Notes: generated by a model not told the origin, from the letters alone. DNA of 44,299 nt from Neobacillus dielmonensis (GCF_000612665.1 NZ_HG942074.1:1-44299); one strand, 5' to 3'; positions 17,950-27,379 are shown, counted from the stretch's first letter. Numbers and translations: made by a program.

Positions 17950-20900
17950 ATGATTGATCATTTAACCAAATCCGACATTCAAAATATTTTTTCGGATGCC
18001 ATATTCCGTCGTGGGCTTGGTTACTTTCGAGATGGACGCGTCAGAGATGTAAACCATGATCCTGTTAAAAATATCTGGACTGCTAAAGTAAAGGGTTCAA
18101 AAACTTATCAAGTGACCATTGAGGATGATGAATCAGGTCTATTACCAGAGTGCAACTGTCCTGCTTATCATCAATATGGGGAACCTTGTAAACATATTGC
18201 TGCTGTACTGCTAAAAATTAACGATAATCCAGAGGAAAACTCTACTAATAACCATACGCTAAGTTATGCTGAGAGAAATCAACGACAGGAAGCAGCCGTA
18301 CAAAGGCGTCTATTAGAAATAGAAAGACAACGTGAAGAACGACAAGCCGTTTATGTCAAGCAGCTGACCAACCAATTTATTCAAAGCTTTTCTACTGTTT
18401 CGCCAGCAAGGAAGGAGCTGGGTCCAGAGGGCAACATAGACCCCTTACTGGTTGAATGGATCATGAAAGTTTATAAACCTTACCATTCATCCAAACATTT
18501 TCTAACGCTGGAAATGAAAATAGGCCAGAAGAGAACCTATGTGGTTAAAAAAATCAAGGAGTTTCTTAAGGCGGTTAAAAGCCAGGAACAATATCCTTTT
18601 ACCAAAGGCTTTACCTATAATTCCTCGGAACAAGAGCTTTCGCAGGTAGATCAAGAGATTATTCATCTTTTGCAGGATGCGATTAATAATGAGGAGATAT
18701 ACCAGGAACTGCAGCCTAGTTTTTACAGAAGCTATGGTTCTTCAGATGAACGCACGCTGACGATTCCCCCGATGATAGCCGAAGACTTGCTAAAGAGGCT
18801 GGAGACCAAAGGGGTCCGCGTGGAAATCGGCAGTAAAGCCTTTAATGAAATAAAAATCCATCAATCAGAATTGCCTATTTCGTTTCAGTTAGATAAAGGA
18901 ATAACCGGTAATTTCAAACTGGACTTAACTACTCTGGCGACTGTTCAATACTTAGATTTATATGGATATATTATAATAGAAAACCATTTCTATAAAATTA
19001 CAGATGAACAACAACTGCTCATAAAAGAACTGAAGAAACTGATAGACCAGTCAAACAGTTCTGTGCTGTCAATTGCTAGTGACCAGATTGAACCGTTTAT
19101 CTCCCAAGTGGTCCCGAAAATGAAAAAAATTGGCCAATTGGAAATTTCGGAAACTGTTTCAAGCAATATTGTCAAATTTCCTTTGGAGGCCAAGCTGTAT
19201 GTTGACCGAATGGATGATCTTATCCAAGCTTCACTGGAATTCCATTACGGTGAAAATAGAATCAATCCATTTGAGCTAATGGCTCTTGAAAAAAGCGGAC
19301 CTATTTTAATGAGGGAGGCGGAGAGGGAACGGTCCATCATGGAAGTGCTCGAATCTGCCTCATTAAGGGTTGATGGAAAATTTCTGTATGTAGAAGGCGA
19401 AGCGGAGATATTCGAGTTTTTATATGAGATCTTACCGAAGCTTGAGGAGCTAACGGAGATATTCTTAACGAATACTGTGAGGTCATTGGTATTATCAAAT
19501 AGGCATGCCCCGGTTACCCATATCGATGTGGATTCTTCAGGTGATTGGCTGCAGGTGAGCTTTGATATGGCAGGGATTGAGCAAAAAGAAATCAGGAATA
19601 TCATGCAATCCTTGGTCGAAAAGAAAAAATATTACAGGCTTCCAAGCGGGGCATTTGTTTCGCTGGAATCAGATGAATTCCAAATCATCCAAAACATGAT
19701 GCAAGAGTTAAACATGAAACCGGACAAATGGCAAAACGACACCATTCAGCTTCCTATATACAGGGGATTGCAACTGGATGAAATTGTTCATAAGGAAAAA
19801 GGCAGCGATGCCAAGTATGGAAAACAGTTCCGCCGTCTGCTCAACCGATTGAAAAACCCCGAAGAGTTGGAATTTGAGCTGCCTGATACGCTGCATGCCA
19901 CATTAAGAGACTATCAGAATTATGGATTTCAGTGGCTTAAGACGCTTAAGTATTACAGGCTTGGCGGTATTCTTGCAGACGATATGGGTCTAGGGAAGAC
20001 ACTGCAAAGTATTGCCTTTATTTTGTCAGAAAAAAACCCCAAGCCGGCCTTAATTGTTGCCCCTGCATCGCTTATCTATAATTGGAGAAATGAATTCAAC
20101 AAGTTTGCCCCTTCTTTGACAACGGAAGTGATGATCGGGACACCGCAAGAGCGGATGGAGAAACTGCAAAGTGACCAGCTTCCGGATGTATGGATTACAT
20201 CCTATCCGACTTTGAGGCAGGATATTGACTTCTATAGGCAGCATGAGTTTAGTACGTTAATCTTGGACGAAGCCCAGGCGATTAAAAATTATGCCACCAA
20301 AACAGCGAAGGCGGTAAGGGATATTCAAGCGGAAACAAGCTTTGCGTTGAGCGGAACACCAATCGAGAATTCTCTTGATGAGCTTTGGTCAATTTTTCAA
20401 ACGGTCTTGCCAGGGTTCTTTCCGCAACAGAAACAATTTCGCCAGCTAGAACCGGCAAAGGTGGCAAAAATGATACGCCCGTTTTTATTGCGCAGAGTGA
20501 AGAAGGATGTATTGAAAGAGTTGCCGGACAAAATTGAAACGGTCAACTATTCGGAGTTGACGAAACAGCAAAAAGAGCTCTATTTGGCCTATCTGGAAAA
20601 AATCCAAAAGGACACTGTCGAATCGCTGGAAGGCGAAGGGTTTCAAAAGAGCCGTATCAAAATCTTGGCAGGTTTAACCCGACTTCGTCAATTATGTTGC
20701 CATCCGTCTTTGTTCTTGGAAAATTACCAAGGCGAATCAGGGAAGCTGCAACAGCTTATGGAGATTGTCAGCAATGCCATTGACAATGGCAGACGGCTGC
20801 TGATTTTTTCACAATTTACCAGTATGCTTTCCATTATTCGCAATCAGTTTACGGATGCAGGGTTAAAATTCTTCTACTTGGACGGACAAACAGCTCCAAA

Positions 20901-21249
20901 AGAACGGGTTCAAATGGTAGATTCTTTTAACCAAGGAGAGGCTGACATTTTCCTGATTTCCTTAAAAGCGGGGAATACGGGGCTCAATTTGACAGGTGCG
21001 GATACGGTAATTTTATATGATCTTTGGTGGAATCCGGCTGTTGAGGAGCAAGCAGCAGGAAGGGCCCATCGCATCGGGCAAAAAAAGGTGGTACAAGTCA
21101 TCCGACTCATTGCACAAGGAACGATAGAAGAGAAAATGTATGAATTGCAGCAAAACAAAAAGGAACTCATTGAAACCGTAGTTCAACCAGGAGAACAAAC
21201 AGCGTCAAGAATCACGGAACAAGAGATTAGAGAAATATTAAATATTTAG
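17950..21249 (+). CDS. SWIM zinc-finger SNF2-family helicase (YwqA-like)
   Basis: A 1099-residue Swi2/Snf2 translocase. An N-terminal SWIM finger has C68-x-C70-x9-C80-x-H82. A bacterial SNF2-associated middle region follows, then RecA lobe 1 with DDMGLGKT (about 677-684), DEAQ (about 773-776) and SGTPIENS. Lobe 2 has LIFSQFTSML, LDGQT, LKAGNTGLNLTGAD and the arginine-finger motif QAAGRAHRIGQ. In B. subtilis the SWIM and helicase parts are encoded by the neighbours ywqB and ywqA; here they are fused. It presumably remodels protein-DNA complexes during repair or transcription. The ATG at 17950 follows GTGGAGGT. It is a single gene closed by a hairpin repeat. Confidence 0.92.
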   Translation: MIDHLTKSDIQNIFSDAIFRRGLGYFRDGRVRDVNHDPVKNIWTAKVKGSKTYQVTIEDDESGLLPECNCPAYHQYGEPCKHIAAVLLKINDNPEENSTNNHTLSYAERNQRQEAAVQRRLLEIERQREERQAVYVKQLTNQFIQSFSTVSPARKELGPEGNIDPLLVEWIMKVYKPYHSSKHFLTLEMKIGQKRTYVVKKIKEFLKAVKSQEQYPFTKGFTYNSSEQELSQVDQEIIHLLQDAINNEEIYQELQPSFYRSYGSSDERTLTIPPMIAEDLLKRLETKGVRVEIGSKAFNEIKIHQSELPISFQLDKGITGNFKLDLTTLATVQYLDLYGYIIIENHFYKITDEQQLLIKELKKLIDQSNSSVLSIASDQIEPFISQVVPKMKKIGQLEISETVSSNIVKFPLEAKLYVDRMDDLIQASLEFHYGENRINPFELMALEKSGPILMREAERERSIMEVLESASLRVDGKFLYVEGEAEIFEFLYEILPKLEELTEIFLTNTVRSLVLSNRHAPVTHIDVDSSGDWLQVSFDMAGIEQKEIRNIMQSLVEKKKYYRLPSGAFVSLESDEFQIIQNMMQELNMKPDKWQNDTIQLPIYRGLQLDEIVHKEKGSDAKYGKQFRRLLNRLKNPEELEFELPDTLHATLRDYQNYGFQWLKTLKYYRLGGILADDMGLGKTLQSIAFILSEKNPKPALIVAPASLIYNWRNEFNKFAPSLTTEVMIGTPQERMEKLQSDQLPDVWITSYPTLRQDIDFYRQHEFSTLILDEAQAIKNYATKTAKAVRDIQAETSFALSGTPIENSLDELWSIFQTVLPGFFPQQKQFRQLEPAKVAKMIRPFLLRRVKKDVLKELPDKIETVNYSELTKQQKELYLAYLEKIQKDTVESLEGEGFQKSRIKILAGLTRLRQLCCHPSLFLENYQGESGKLQQLMEIVSNAIDNGRRLLIFSQFTSMLSIIRNQFTDAGLKFFYLDGQTAPKERVQMVDSFNQGEADIFLISLKAGNTGLNLTGADTVILYDLWWNPAVEEQAAGRAHRIGQKKVVQVIRLIAQGTIEEKMYELQQNKKELIETVVQPGEQTASRITEQEIREILNI

Positions 21250-21251
21250 GT

Positions 21252-21323
21252 AAGTGCCAATTACCACCCGTGAATTGCCGAGACCCCATCTGCATGCTTT
21301 GGGAGGTAACAGGCACTTTTTTT
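21252..21323 (+). terminator. Hairpin repeat (AGTGCC...GGCACTT) acting as terminator
   Basis: AAGTGCC-A-ATTACC pairs with GGTAAC-A-GGCACTT, followed by seven T residues. The interior (CCCGTGAATTGCCGAGACC...) is related to the repeats at 23651-23718 and 28385-28455, so this is one member of a dispersed hairpin family. Confidence 0.7.
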
Positions 21324-21435
21324 ATATTTGATTTATTTACTCTTAATTAGATATTTTCTTAGCGAAATTAACAACTTTTGCAATTTGCGCTAACTTTGAT
21401 ACAATCTGAAAAGCAACAAAGACAAGGGGTAACAA

Positions 21436-22261
21436 ATGACAACTACCAAAATTTATATCAAAGAGTGGCAGCAAGCGCTGCAACAAGAAATTCATCACCT
21501 GAAAAAGTTTGGCGGCAGCCGATATTCTGTCACAAATGGACGCCTGTTATCTAACGACGGGCCTTATAGCTATTATTTTGATACCACCATCACTTTAAGG
21601 ATACCTGTTGGTTCTGCTATCAAATTAGAATGGGGCAAAATGAAAACAAGCGGCAAAGTGCTGTCCTCTGAGGGCAGGGGAATCATTCTGGCATTAGAGC
21701 AAAGCTTTGAAGATCTCATCCCGGATGCGCATCTGCTTCATGACCCTTGGGAGTTGCTTGAACAATTAATCGAGCGTTTGGATGAAATCAAGAAAAGCAA
21801 ACAAAAGCGGCTGAGAGTGAAAAGGTTAATGGGTCCTTCCATGGAAACCAAACATCCCGTGGAAAAGATAACGAGTAATGTCCACGAATTGGTCTTGCAA
21901 TCCAAGTATAATCCAGTTACGTTTGTCTGGGGGCCGCCGGGTACCGGAAAAACTTACACCTTGGCCAGAACGGCCGCCAACAAATACTTTAAAGGGAAAA
22001 AAGTGTTGATTTTGTCGCATAGCAATCAAGCGGTCGATGTGTTGATGGATTGAACTGACTGAATTTATTAAAAAGAAAAAGCGATTCCGCGAAGGAGATG
22101 TGCTCCGTTACGGAGGGAACCAGGGGGAATGATGGGAGCCCATCACGAAATAACTACCAATCTGTTGATTGAAAAGCAGGATCCGCTCCTTGCTAAGTAT
22201 CGGGAGAGGCTATTTGAAGAAAGGCATTCCTTAAAGCAGGACTTAGCCCAGTCCTTTAGGA
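21436..22261 (+). pseudogene. Decayed 5' fragment of the UPF1-like helicase
   Basis: This stretch matches the first 275 or so of 741 codons of the intact helicase at 24481-26706, including ribosome-binding context, Walker A (GPPGTGKT) and SHSNQAVDVLM. The frame is first broken just after DVLM, where one extra base leads to a stop at 22053. A second indel (missing base in GGGGAATGATGG, near 22131) breaks it again, and the remaining 60% is absent. Homology ends exactly where an AACCGTCCCC repeat motif begins (22261). The first 205 codons could still give a truncated polypeptide, but it would lack all downstream helicase motifs. Confidence 0.85.
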
Positions 22262-22305
22262 ACCGTCCCCCTGTTTCCTTTATATCAGATAATCAAGGTG
22301 ATTAA

Positions 22306-23013
22306 ATGCTGCATACATATTTAGGACAGACCATTAATGTTGAGATAAAATATAAAAACCGTACATCCATGGGGATTTATCTAGATGTTTATGGTAATGT
22401 TGAGGTCCAAGTTCCTAAAGGGACACCTGAGGAGCGCGTGTTACAATTATTGGAGGAAAAGTGGGAGTGGATTCAACAGACATCAAAAGACATGTTGGGG
22501 CGGGTATCAGGACCAAAGGTAAAGACTTATGGTGATGGGGAAGTCGGTCTTTACTTGGGAAACGAGTATCCCATTCAAGTCTCCCAAGATGTAAACATCA
22601 AACAAGACTACGCGGTGTTTGAAGAGGAGAAGATACATGTAGTTGTAAAACATCTTGGGGATGAAAAAATAAAACAGGCACTAAAACGGTTTTATTATCA
22701 GCAGTGTAAAACGTTAGTGGATAGAAGTGTTCGTGCACATCAAAGTCATTTTAAAACAAAACCACGGTCTATCCGGATTTTAGATAATCAGAAGAATTGG
22801 GGAACATGTGATGCCAAGCAGCAGTTAACCTTTAATTGGAGGCTGGCGATGGCACCACCGGAGGTCATTGACTATGTCGTGGTTCACGAAATGTGCCATA
22901 TGGTCCACTTGAATCACGATCGGTCCTTTTGGCGGCTAGTTGGAAAAATTCACCCGGATTATGAACTTCGGGAGACCTGGTTGGCTTTATCAAATTGGAA
23001 GATGACTGTCTAA
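22306..23013 (+). CDS. YgjP-like metallopeptidase-domain protein (DUF45/M48-like)
   Basis: A 235-residue protein with the zincin signature H194-E-x-x-H198 and a third ligand candidate H204 in HLNHDRSFW, preceded by the NWGTCDAKQQLTFNWRL block. This is the YgjP/WLM-like family (DUF45). Its physiological substrate is not established; members are often found beside restriction or helicase genes. The ATG at 22306 follows AAGGTGA. It lies between the helicase fragment and a DUF1456 gene, 35 bp upstream of the latter, so the two are probably co-transcribed. Confidence 0.85.
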   Translation: MLHTYLGQTINVEIKYKNRTSMGIYLDVYGNVEVQVPKGTPEERVLQLLEEKWEWIQQTSKDMLGRVSGPKVKTYGDGEVGLYLGNEYPIQVSQDVNIKQDYAVFEEEKIHVVVKHLGDEKIKQALKRFYYQQCKTLVDRSVRAHQSHFKTKPRSIRILDNQKNWGTCDAKQQLTFNWRLAMAPPEVIDYVVVHEMCHMVHLNHDRSFWRLVGKIHPDYELRETWLALSNWKMTV

Positions 23014-23048
23014 CGCAAAAATAAGAGATTAAGGTTGGAGGTTTATAG

Positions 23049-23564
23049 ATGGATAACAATGATATATTAATTCGAATAAGATATGCCCTAGATATAAAAA
23101 ATACAGAAATGGCAGATATTTTTAAACTTGGCGGCATAAAAGTAACAAAAGAAGAAGTGATGAAAATTCTTGTGAAAACACAAGACAGTTACGATGAGGA
23201 TGGTGATTTTGCTGATAATGAGGAGCAAATAAGGTGCACGAATAGTATGCTGGAGTCATTTTTAAATGGATTGATCATTTTTAAAAGAGGAAGACAGGAT
23301 CCAAAACCAGGACAACCTGCTACACCAGAAATGACCCTGAAAAATAATGCAAATGTTAATAATGTCCTTTTAAAAAAATTGAAAATTGCGCTAGCTTTAA
23401 CAAGTGAGGATATGCTTGATATATTTGAAGAAGCAGGCGTGAGGGTAACAAAAGGGGAATTAAGTGCTTTATTAAGGAAAGAAGGCCATAAGAATTACAA
23501 AGAATGCGGTGACAAATTCGCAAGAAATTTCTTAAAAGGCCTAGCCTTAAAATACAGGCCATAA
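23049..23564 (+). CDS. yehS: DUF1456 (YehS-like) protein
   Basis: A 171-residue cytosolic protein with two copies of the DUF1456 domain: NDILIRIRYALDIKNTEMADIF near the N-terminus and NVLLKKLKIALALTSEDMLDIF in the second half, each followed by a V(R/K)VTK(E/G)E stretch and a FLNGL/FLKGL motif. It resembles E. coli YehS; the function is unknown and the fold is predicted to be all-helical. A strong GGAGG lies upstream, and a terminator follows directly. Confidence 0.82.
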   Translation: MDNNDILIRIRYALDIKNTEMADIFKLGGIKVTKEEVMKILVKTQDSYDEDGDFADNEEQIRCTNSMLESFLNGLIIFKRGRQDPKPGQPATPEMTLKNNANVNNVLLKKLKIALALTSEDMLDIFEEAGVRVTKGELSALLRKEGHKNYKECGDKFARNFLKGLALKYRP

Positions 23565-23569
23565 AAAGC

Positions 23570-23612
23570 AAGTGCCTGCTTCCCCCAGTGATTAGGGGTC
23601 AGGCACTTTTTT
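23570..23612 (+). terminator. Terminator after yehS, short member of the AGTGCCTG repeat family
   Basis: AAGTGCCTG pairs with CAGGCACTT, with an inner CCCC/GGGG stem, followed by a run of T residues. The outer arms equal those of the dispersed hairpin repeats. Confidence 0.85.
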
Positions 23613-23650
23613 GAGGGACTTATTGCAATTAAGAAAGTTAAGGTTAATCC

Positions 23651-23718
23651 ACCTGCCAGTCACTGCCGCTAATCTGTGGAATTGCATCGGACATGGTTCG
23701 GGTGGTGACAGGTACCTG
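23651..23718 (+). repeat. Decayed copy of the 70-bp hairpin repeat
   Basis: The sequence runs CACCTGCCAGTCACTGCCG, then CGGACATGGTTCGGG and GGTGACAGGTACC. Order and spacing match the intact copy at 28385-28455, but the U-run is missing and the arms are mutated. Confidence 0.55.
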
Positions 23719-23720
23719 GT

Positions 23721-24241
23721 TCACCTAAATATTTTTTCAAAGCAGTAGTATTGGTCATGATCTTGTGGTTTTCCTTTTAATTTTACAACTCCTGTTCTTT
23801 TATATCCTTTTTTTTCGTAAAAGCCTACAGCGGAGGGATTTCCAGAGAACGAATCGAGCCTAAGTGCCTGATATCCTTGTTCCTTTGCAAAGCTTTCGGC
23901 AAATTGCAGCATCTTCCCGCCATACCCCCCACCTTGAGAAGAGGGATGTACGCAAAAAGAATGGAGAACCAATGGATTCCTCGTCACTTCGGTCCATTGT
24001 TCAGCTTCCCATTCTGGTGTCTGCCACTCATCTAGGACCATGGCGCCTAAAACTTGTTTTTCTTTTTTTAATACAAATAAGTTTCGCCCTTTAATGCTGT
24101 TTCGAAATACTCCTGGTTTGGATATTTTTCATCCCATTGCAGGATGCCCCTACTTTTCAAATAGGATTTGCAATCCTCAAATACGTCCATAACGATTTGA
24201 AGATCCTTGTAGTTTGCCCTTACGATTTGTTCATCCGCCAT
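23721..24241 (-). pseudogene. GNAT acetyltransferase with a one-base frameshift
   Basis: The minus strand from ATG 24241 encodes MADEQIVRANYKDLQIVMDV and further residues, typical of an N-terminal GNAT strand-helix. The frame ends early at LYL-stop. The acetyl-CoA-binding half (HPSSQGGGYGGKMLQFA with the GGGYGG pyrophosphate loop, and NPSAVGFYEKKGY) continues in another frame to 23721. Restoring one base near 24102-24105 (TTCGAAAC to TTCCGAAAC) gives a continuous protein of about 173 residues. Either it is recently inactivated or this is a sequence error. Substrate unknown. Confidence 0.7.
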
Positions 24242-24480
24242 AGACAAAAAGCTCCTTTAACTCACCCTAAATAAATGTAATTTATAGGATATTATGTCCT
24301 CATACAGGGCCCGAATTCACTTTTCCAAAGAGAATTAGGCAAATTATGATTATGACAACATAGCATGTTCTCAATAAAAGCAGGCAATCCTTTTAAAGAA
24401 AGGTCCATAGAGGAAACCGGCCCATCTGAAATTGAGCCAAATTTGATATTTATTAAAAGCAGAAAGACAAGGGTAAATAA

Positions 24481-26706
24481 ATGACAACAATCAAGTTATA
24501 CATAAAAGAGTGGCAGCAGGCTCTGCAGCAAGAGATCAATCATTTGAAAAAGTTTGGCGGAAGCCGATATTCCGTAACCAATGGAAGGCTGCTATCTAAT
24601 GATGGACCTTACAGCTATTATTTTGATACAAGCATATCCTTAAGGGTACCAGTTGGTTCCTCGATTAAACTAGAGTGGGGGGCGATGAAAACGAGTGGCA
24701 AAGTGCTTTCCTCTGAAGGCAGGGGAATCATTTTGGCATTAGAGCAAAGCTTTGGTGACCTCATTCCGAATGCCTATCTGCTTCATGATCCTTGGGAACT
24801 GCTTGAACAATTAATCGAGCGTTTGGATGAAATGAAAAAAAACAAACAAAAACGGCTTAGAGTGAAACGATTGATGAACCCTTCCAAGGAAACTAAACAT
24901 CCCGTAGAAAAGATAAAGAGCAATGTCCATGAACTCGTGTTACGGTCCAAGTACAATCCTGTCACGTTCGTCTGGGGACCACCGGGTACAGGGAAAACTT
25001 ATACTCTAGCCAGAACAGCCGCCAACAAATATTTTCAGAAGAAGAAAGTATTGATTTTATCTCATAGCAATCAAGCGGTCGATGTATTGATGGGGGAGCT
25101 GACGGATTTTATCAAAAAGAAACAACGATTTAGAGAAGGTGATGTACTTCGTTACGGCGGGAATCTCGGAGAAACGCTGGGTGCACATCAGGAAATTACC
25201 ACTACTCTGCTTCTAGAAAAACAGGACCCGCTACTTGCCCAGGATCGCAAGCAGCTGGTAGAGGAAAGGCGAAACTTGAAACAAGATTTAGTGCATTCTT
25301 TTAGTAAAAGAGATTCGGATCAACTGCTAGAACTTGAAACAAAGATTGCGAGGGTTCTGGAAAAAGTCCGAAAGAAAGAGGTTCAATTAGTAAAAGATGC
25401 ATACATTGTCGGTACCACACTCGCAAAGGCAGCTAGTGACAGTGCTATTTATGAGCCGGAATACGACGTCGTTATTCTCGATGAAGCAAGTATGGCTTAC
25501 GTGCCACAAGCGGCCTTTGCCGCCTCTTTGGGAAAACGGGTCATTATTTGCGGGGATTTCAAGCAGTTACCTCCGATTGCTTCTAGCCGTGACCTGCTTG
25601 TAACCAAATGGCTAAAAGAGGATGTGTTTCACCATGCGGGGGTGGTAGAGTCGTTGAATGAGGGAAAGCTTCATCCTCAACTTTTCCTGTTAAAAGAACA
25701 AAGAAGGATGCATCCGGATATTTCTGCCTTTACTAACCGATATATTTATCATTCATTGGTGGGGGACCATGAAAGTGTGTATAAAAGCAGAAATAAAATC
25801 GTAAGTCAGACTCCTTTTAAAGAACAGGCCGCAGTGCTGCTAGATACTAGTTTCACAGGCTTGCACTGTATCAGTGATAAAGCGACAAAATCTAGATTTA
25901 ATCTATGGCAGCTGCTGTTGTCTTTTCAGTTGATTCATGAAACCTATCTGGGTGGGGCGAAGTCGATCGGATATGTAACGCCTTATCGGGCCCAGGCTAA
26001 TCTTATGGAACTGCTTTTAGAAGAGCTTTATGAGAAAGAGCGAGGCCAAGCGGATCTTATTGCGGCTACTGTCCACCGATTCCAGGGGAGTGAACGGGAC
26101 GTGATGATTTTTGATACAGTGGACAGCGAACCGCAAGACCGGGCTGGCATGCTCTTAACCGGCAAGGATAGCGAACGGCTGATTAATGTAGCGATTACGA
26201 GAACGAAGGGGAAATTTCTACACGTCAGTAACCGGAATTTTATCGAAAAGCACGTTTATCGGGGAAAAACGCTTCGGCAGCTTGTTGACCATCAGGTTCG
26301 GCACAACCAATTGGTGTCTACTAAAGAAATTGGCTCATGGATACAAAACCAGCTTCCAAAATTAAGATGGTTTCATGCGCGGAGATTGGAGGTTGTCTTT
26401 CGGGACCTCAACTTGGCAAAGTCATCGATTACGATATCCTTCCCGGAGGGAACTAAGTTATCTGAGGAATGGAAGCAGCAGTTACGGAATAAAGGAAAAC
26501 GAAAATTGACTATCATTTCCCCTCAGAAGTGGAGTGAGGCCGATGAATGGATTGAAGAGAGTTTCCCGTTTCCATTTGTCATGGTGGACGAGAAAGTTCT
26601 GTGGCTGGGACTGCCACTAGAAGGAACTAAAGGAGTTCAGCCGCCTTATGTAGCAGCTAGACTGAGTTCAAGCAAAATTTGTGAATACATGTTAAAACAG
26701 ATTTAG
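24481..26706 (+). CDS. UPF1-like superfamily 1 helicase (AAA_11/AAA_12)
   Basis: A 741-residue SF1B helicase. Motifs in order are Walker A GPPGTGKT (166-173), SHSNQAVDVLM (Ia), VVILDEAS (II, near 334), GDFKQLPPI (III), KEQRRMHP (IV), VTPYRAQ, TVHRFQGSERD (V) and NVAITRTKGK (VI). A roughly 120-residue N-terminal region and a roughly 150-residue C-terminal extension flank the core; the C-terminal SSITISFPEGTKLSEEWK and TIISPQKW segments vaguely recall a PLD-like or antirestriction fold but lack HKD. It acts as an ATP-driven nucleic-acid translocase; the pathway is unknown. A 5' fragment of a second copy lies 2.2 kb upstream. Confidence 0.87.
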   Translation: MTTIKLYIKEWQQALQQEINHLKKFGGSRYSVTNGRLLSNDGPYSYYFDTSISLRVPVGSSIKLEWGAMKTSGKVLSSEGRGIILALEQSFGDLIPNAYLLHDPWELLEQLIERLDEMKKNKQKRLRVKRLMNPSKETKHPVEKIKSNVHELVLRSKYNPVTFVWGPPGTGKTYTLARTAANKYFQKKKVLILSHSNQAVDVLMGELTDFIKKKQRFREGDVLRYGGNLGETLGAHQEITTTLLLEKQDPLLAQDRKQLVEERRNLKQDLVHSFSKRDSDQLLELETKIARVLEKVRKKEVQLVKDAYIVGTTLAKAASDSAIYEPEYDVVILDEASMAYVPQAAFAASLGKRVIICGDFKQLPPIASSRDLLVTKWLKEDVFHHAGVVESLNEGKLHPQLFLLKEQRRMHPDISAFTNRYIYHSLVGDHESVYKSRNKIVSQTPFKEQAAVLLDTSFTGLHCISDKATKSRFNLWQLLLSFQLIHETYLGGAKSIGYVTPYRAQANLMELLLEELYEKERGQADLIAATVHRFQGSERDVMIFDTVDSEPQDRAGMLLTGKDSERLINVAITRTKGKFLHVSNRNFIEKHVYRGKTLRQLVDHQVRHNQLVSTKEIGSWIQNQLPKLRWFHARRLEVVFRDLNLAKSSITISFPEGTKLSEEWKQQLRNKGKRKLTIISPQKWSEADEWIEESFPFPFVMVDEKVLWLGLPLEGTKGVQPPYVAARLSSSKICEYMLKQI

Positions 26707-26733
26707 TGAAGTTCACCGGAACTACATGGCTGA

Positions 26734-26828
26734 TTAACGACAATTTCCCATGATTTTTCTTAGGTTTTGTCGTTAAGACGACCAATTAACGACATTTTCC
26801 CGAAATTCTCTTTCAGTTTTGTCGTTAA
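26734..26828 (+). repeat. Two tandem hairpins, TTAACGACA...TGTCGTTAA
   Basis: TTAACGACAA...TTGTCGTTAA occurs at 26734-26776, and a second copy (TTAACGACA...TTGTCGTTAA) lies at 26786-26828, with a 52-bp period. Each folds into a 9-10 bp stem with a T-rich interior. The location just after the helicase suggests use as a terminator, although no U-run follows the stems. Confidence 0.7.
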
Positions 26829-26898
26829 GACCATCGTCTTGATTCCCTCGGCATTAATCAGGCAGTGGCCGATACGATTTATGTAAGTATTTCTAAGC

Positions 26899-26940
26899 GT
26901 GATGTACATCACTAAGCACTAGTAACAACTTCTATATAAT
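26899..26940 (+). promoter_or_regulatory. FNR/CRP-type activated promoter of the globin gene
   Basis: A perfect palindrome, GTGATGTACATCAC (26899-26912), fits the GTGA-N6-TCAC half-site pattern of Fnr/CRP. It is followed by TATAAT at 26935-26940 with no -35 consensus. The palindrome centre (26905.5) lies 41.5 bp before a start about 7 nt after the -10, exactly the class II activator position. Confidence 0.65.
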
Positions 26941-26980
26941 GAAAATTAACTATAAACTTTCATTTGGGATGGTGAAGAAA

Positions 26981-27373
26981 TTGGAATATCCATTACGGAC
27001 ACTATATCACGAGATAGGTGAACAGGAGACCATCGATAAACTGGTAGAGGCATTTTATCCGCGCGTATATGCTGATCCAGACCTAGCCCCATTATTTCAA
27101 GGCGATATGAACGAGATTAAACGGAAGCAAAAAATGTTTTTACCCCAATTTTTAGGCGGCCCTGCTTTGTATAGTAAGGAATTCGGACCTCCAGCCATGA
27201 GGCACCGGCATATACCACACGAGGTAACCCCAAAACGTGCCATTGCTTGGCTGCGTTGTATGAAGGAAGCCTTTCAAGAAATTGGACTTGACCAAACCCC
27301 GGCAGGAAAGGCATTTTATGACCGATTGACCCAAGTAGCCGCCATTATGGTAAACAGTCCCGATCAACCATAG
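26981..27373 (+). CDS. Group II truncated haemoglobin (YjbI-like)
   Basis: A 130-residue 2-over-2 globin with the group II pattern: LVEAFYPRVYADPDL, the FLPQFLGGP block, and the proximal-histidine region MRHRHIPHEVTPKRAIAWL with the Trp typical of this group. It binds haem and is expected to handle oxygen, nitric oxide or peroxide. Start choice: an ATG at 26939 lies inside the -10 element and cannot be used, and the ATG at 26969 lacks a spaced Shine-Dalgarno. TTG 26981 follows GGTGA and gives the length of B. subtilis YjbI. An FNR-like site upstream suggests oxygen-limited induction. Confidence 0.88.
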   Translation: MEYPLRTLYHEIGEQETIDKLVEAFYPRVYADPDLAPLFQGDMNEIKRKQKMFLPQFLGGPALYSKEFGPPAMRHRHIPHEVTPKRAIAWLRCMKEAFQEIGLDQTPAGKAFYDRLTQVAAIMVNSPDQP

Positions 27374-27379
27374 TCAATC

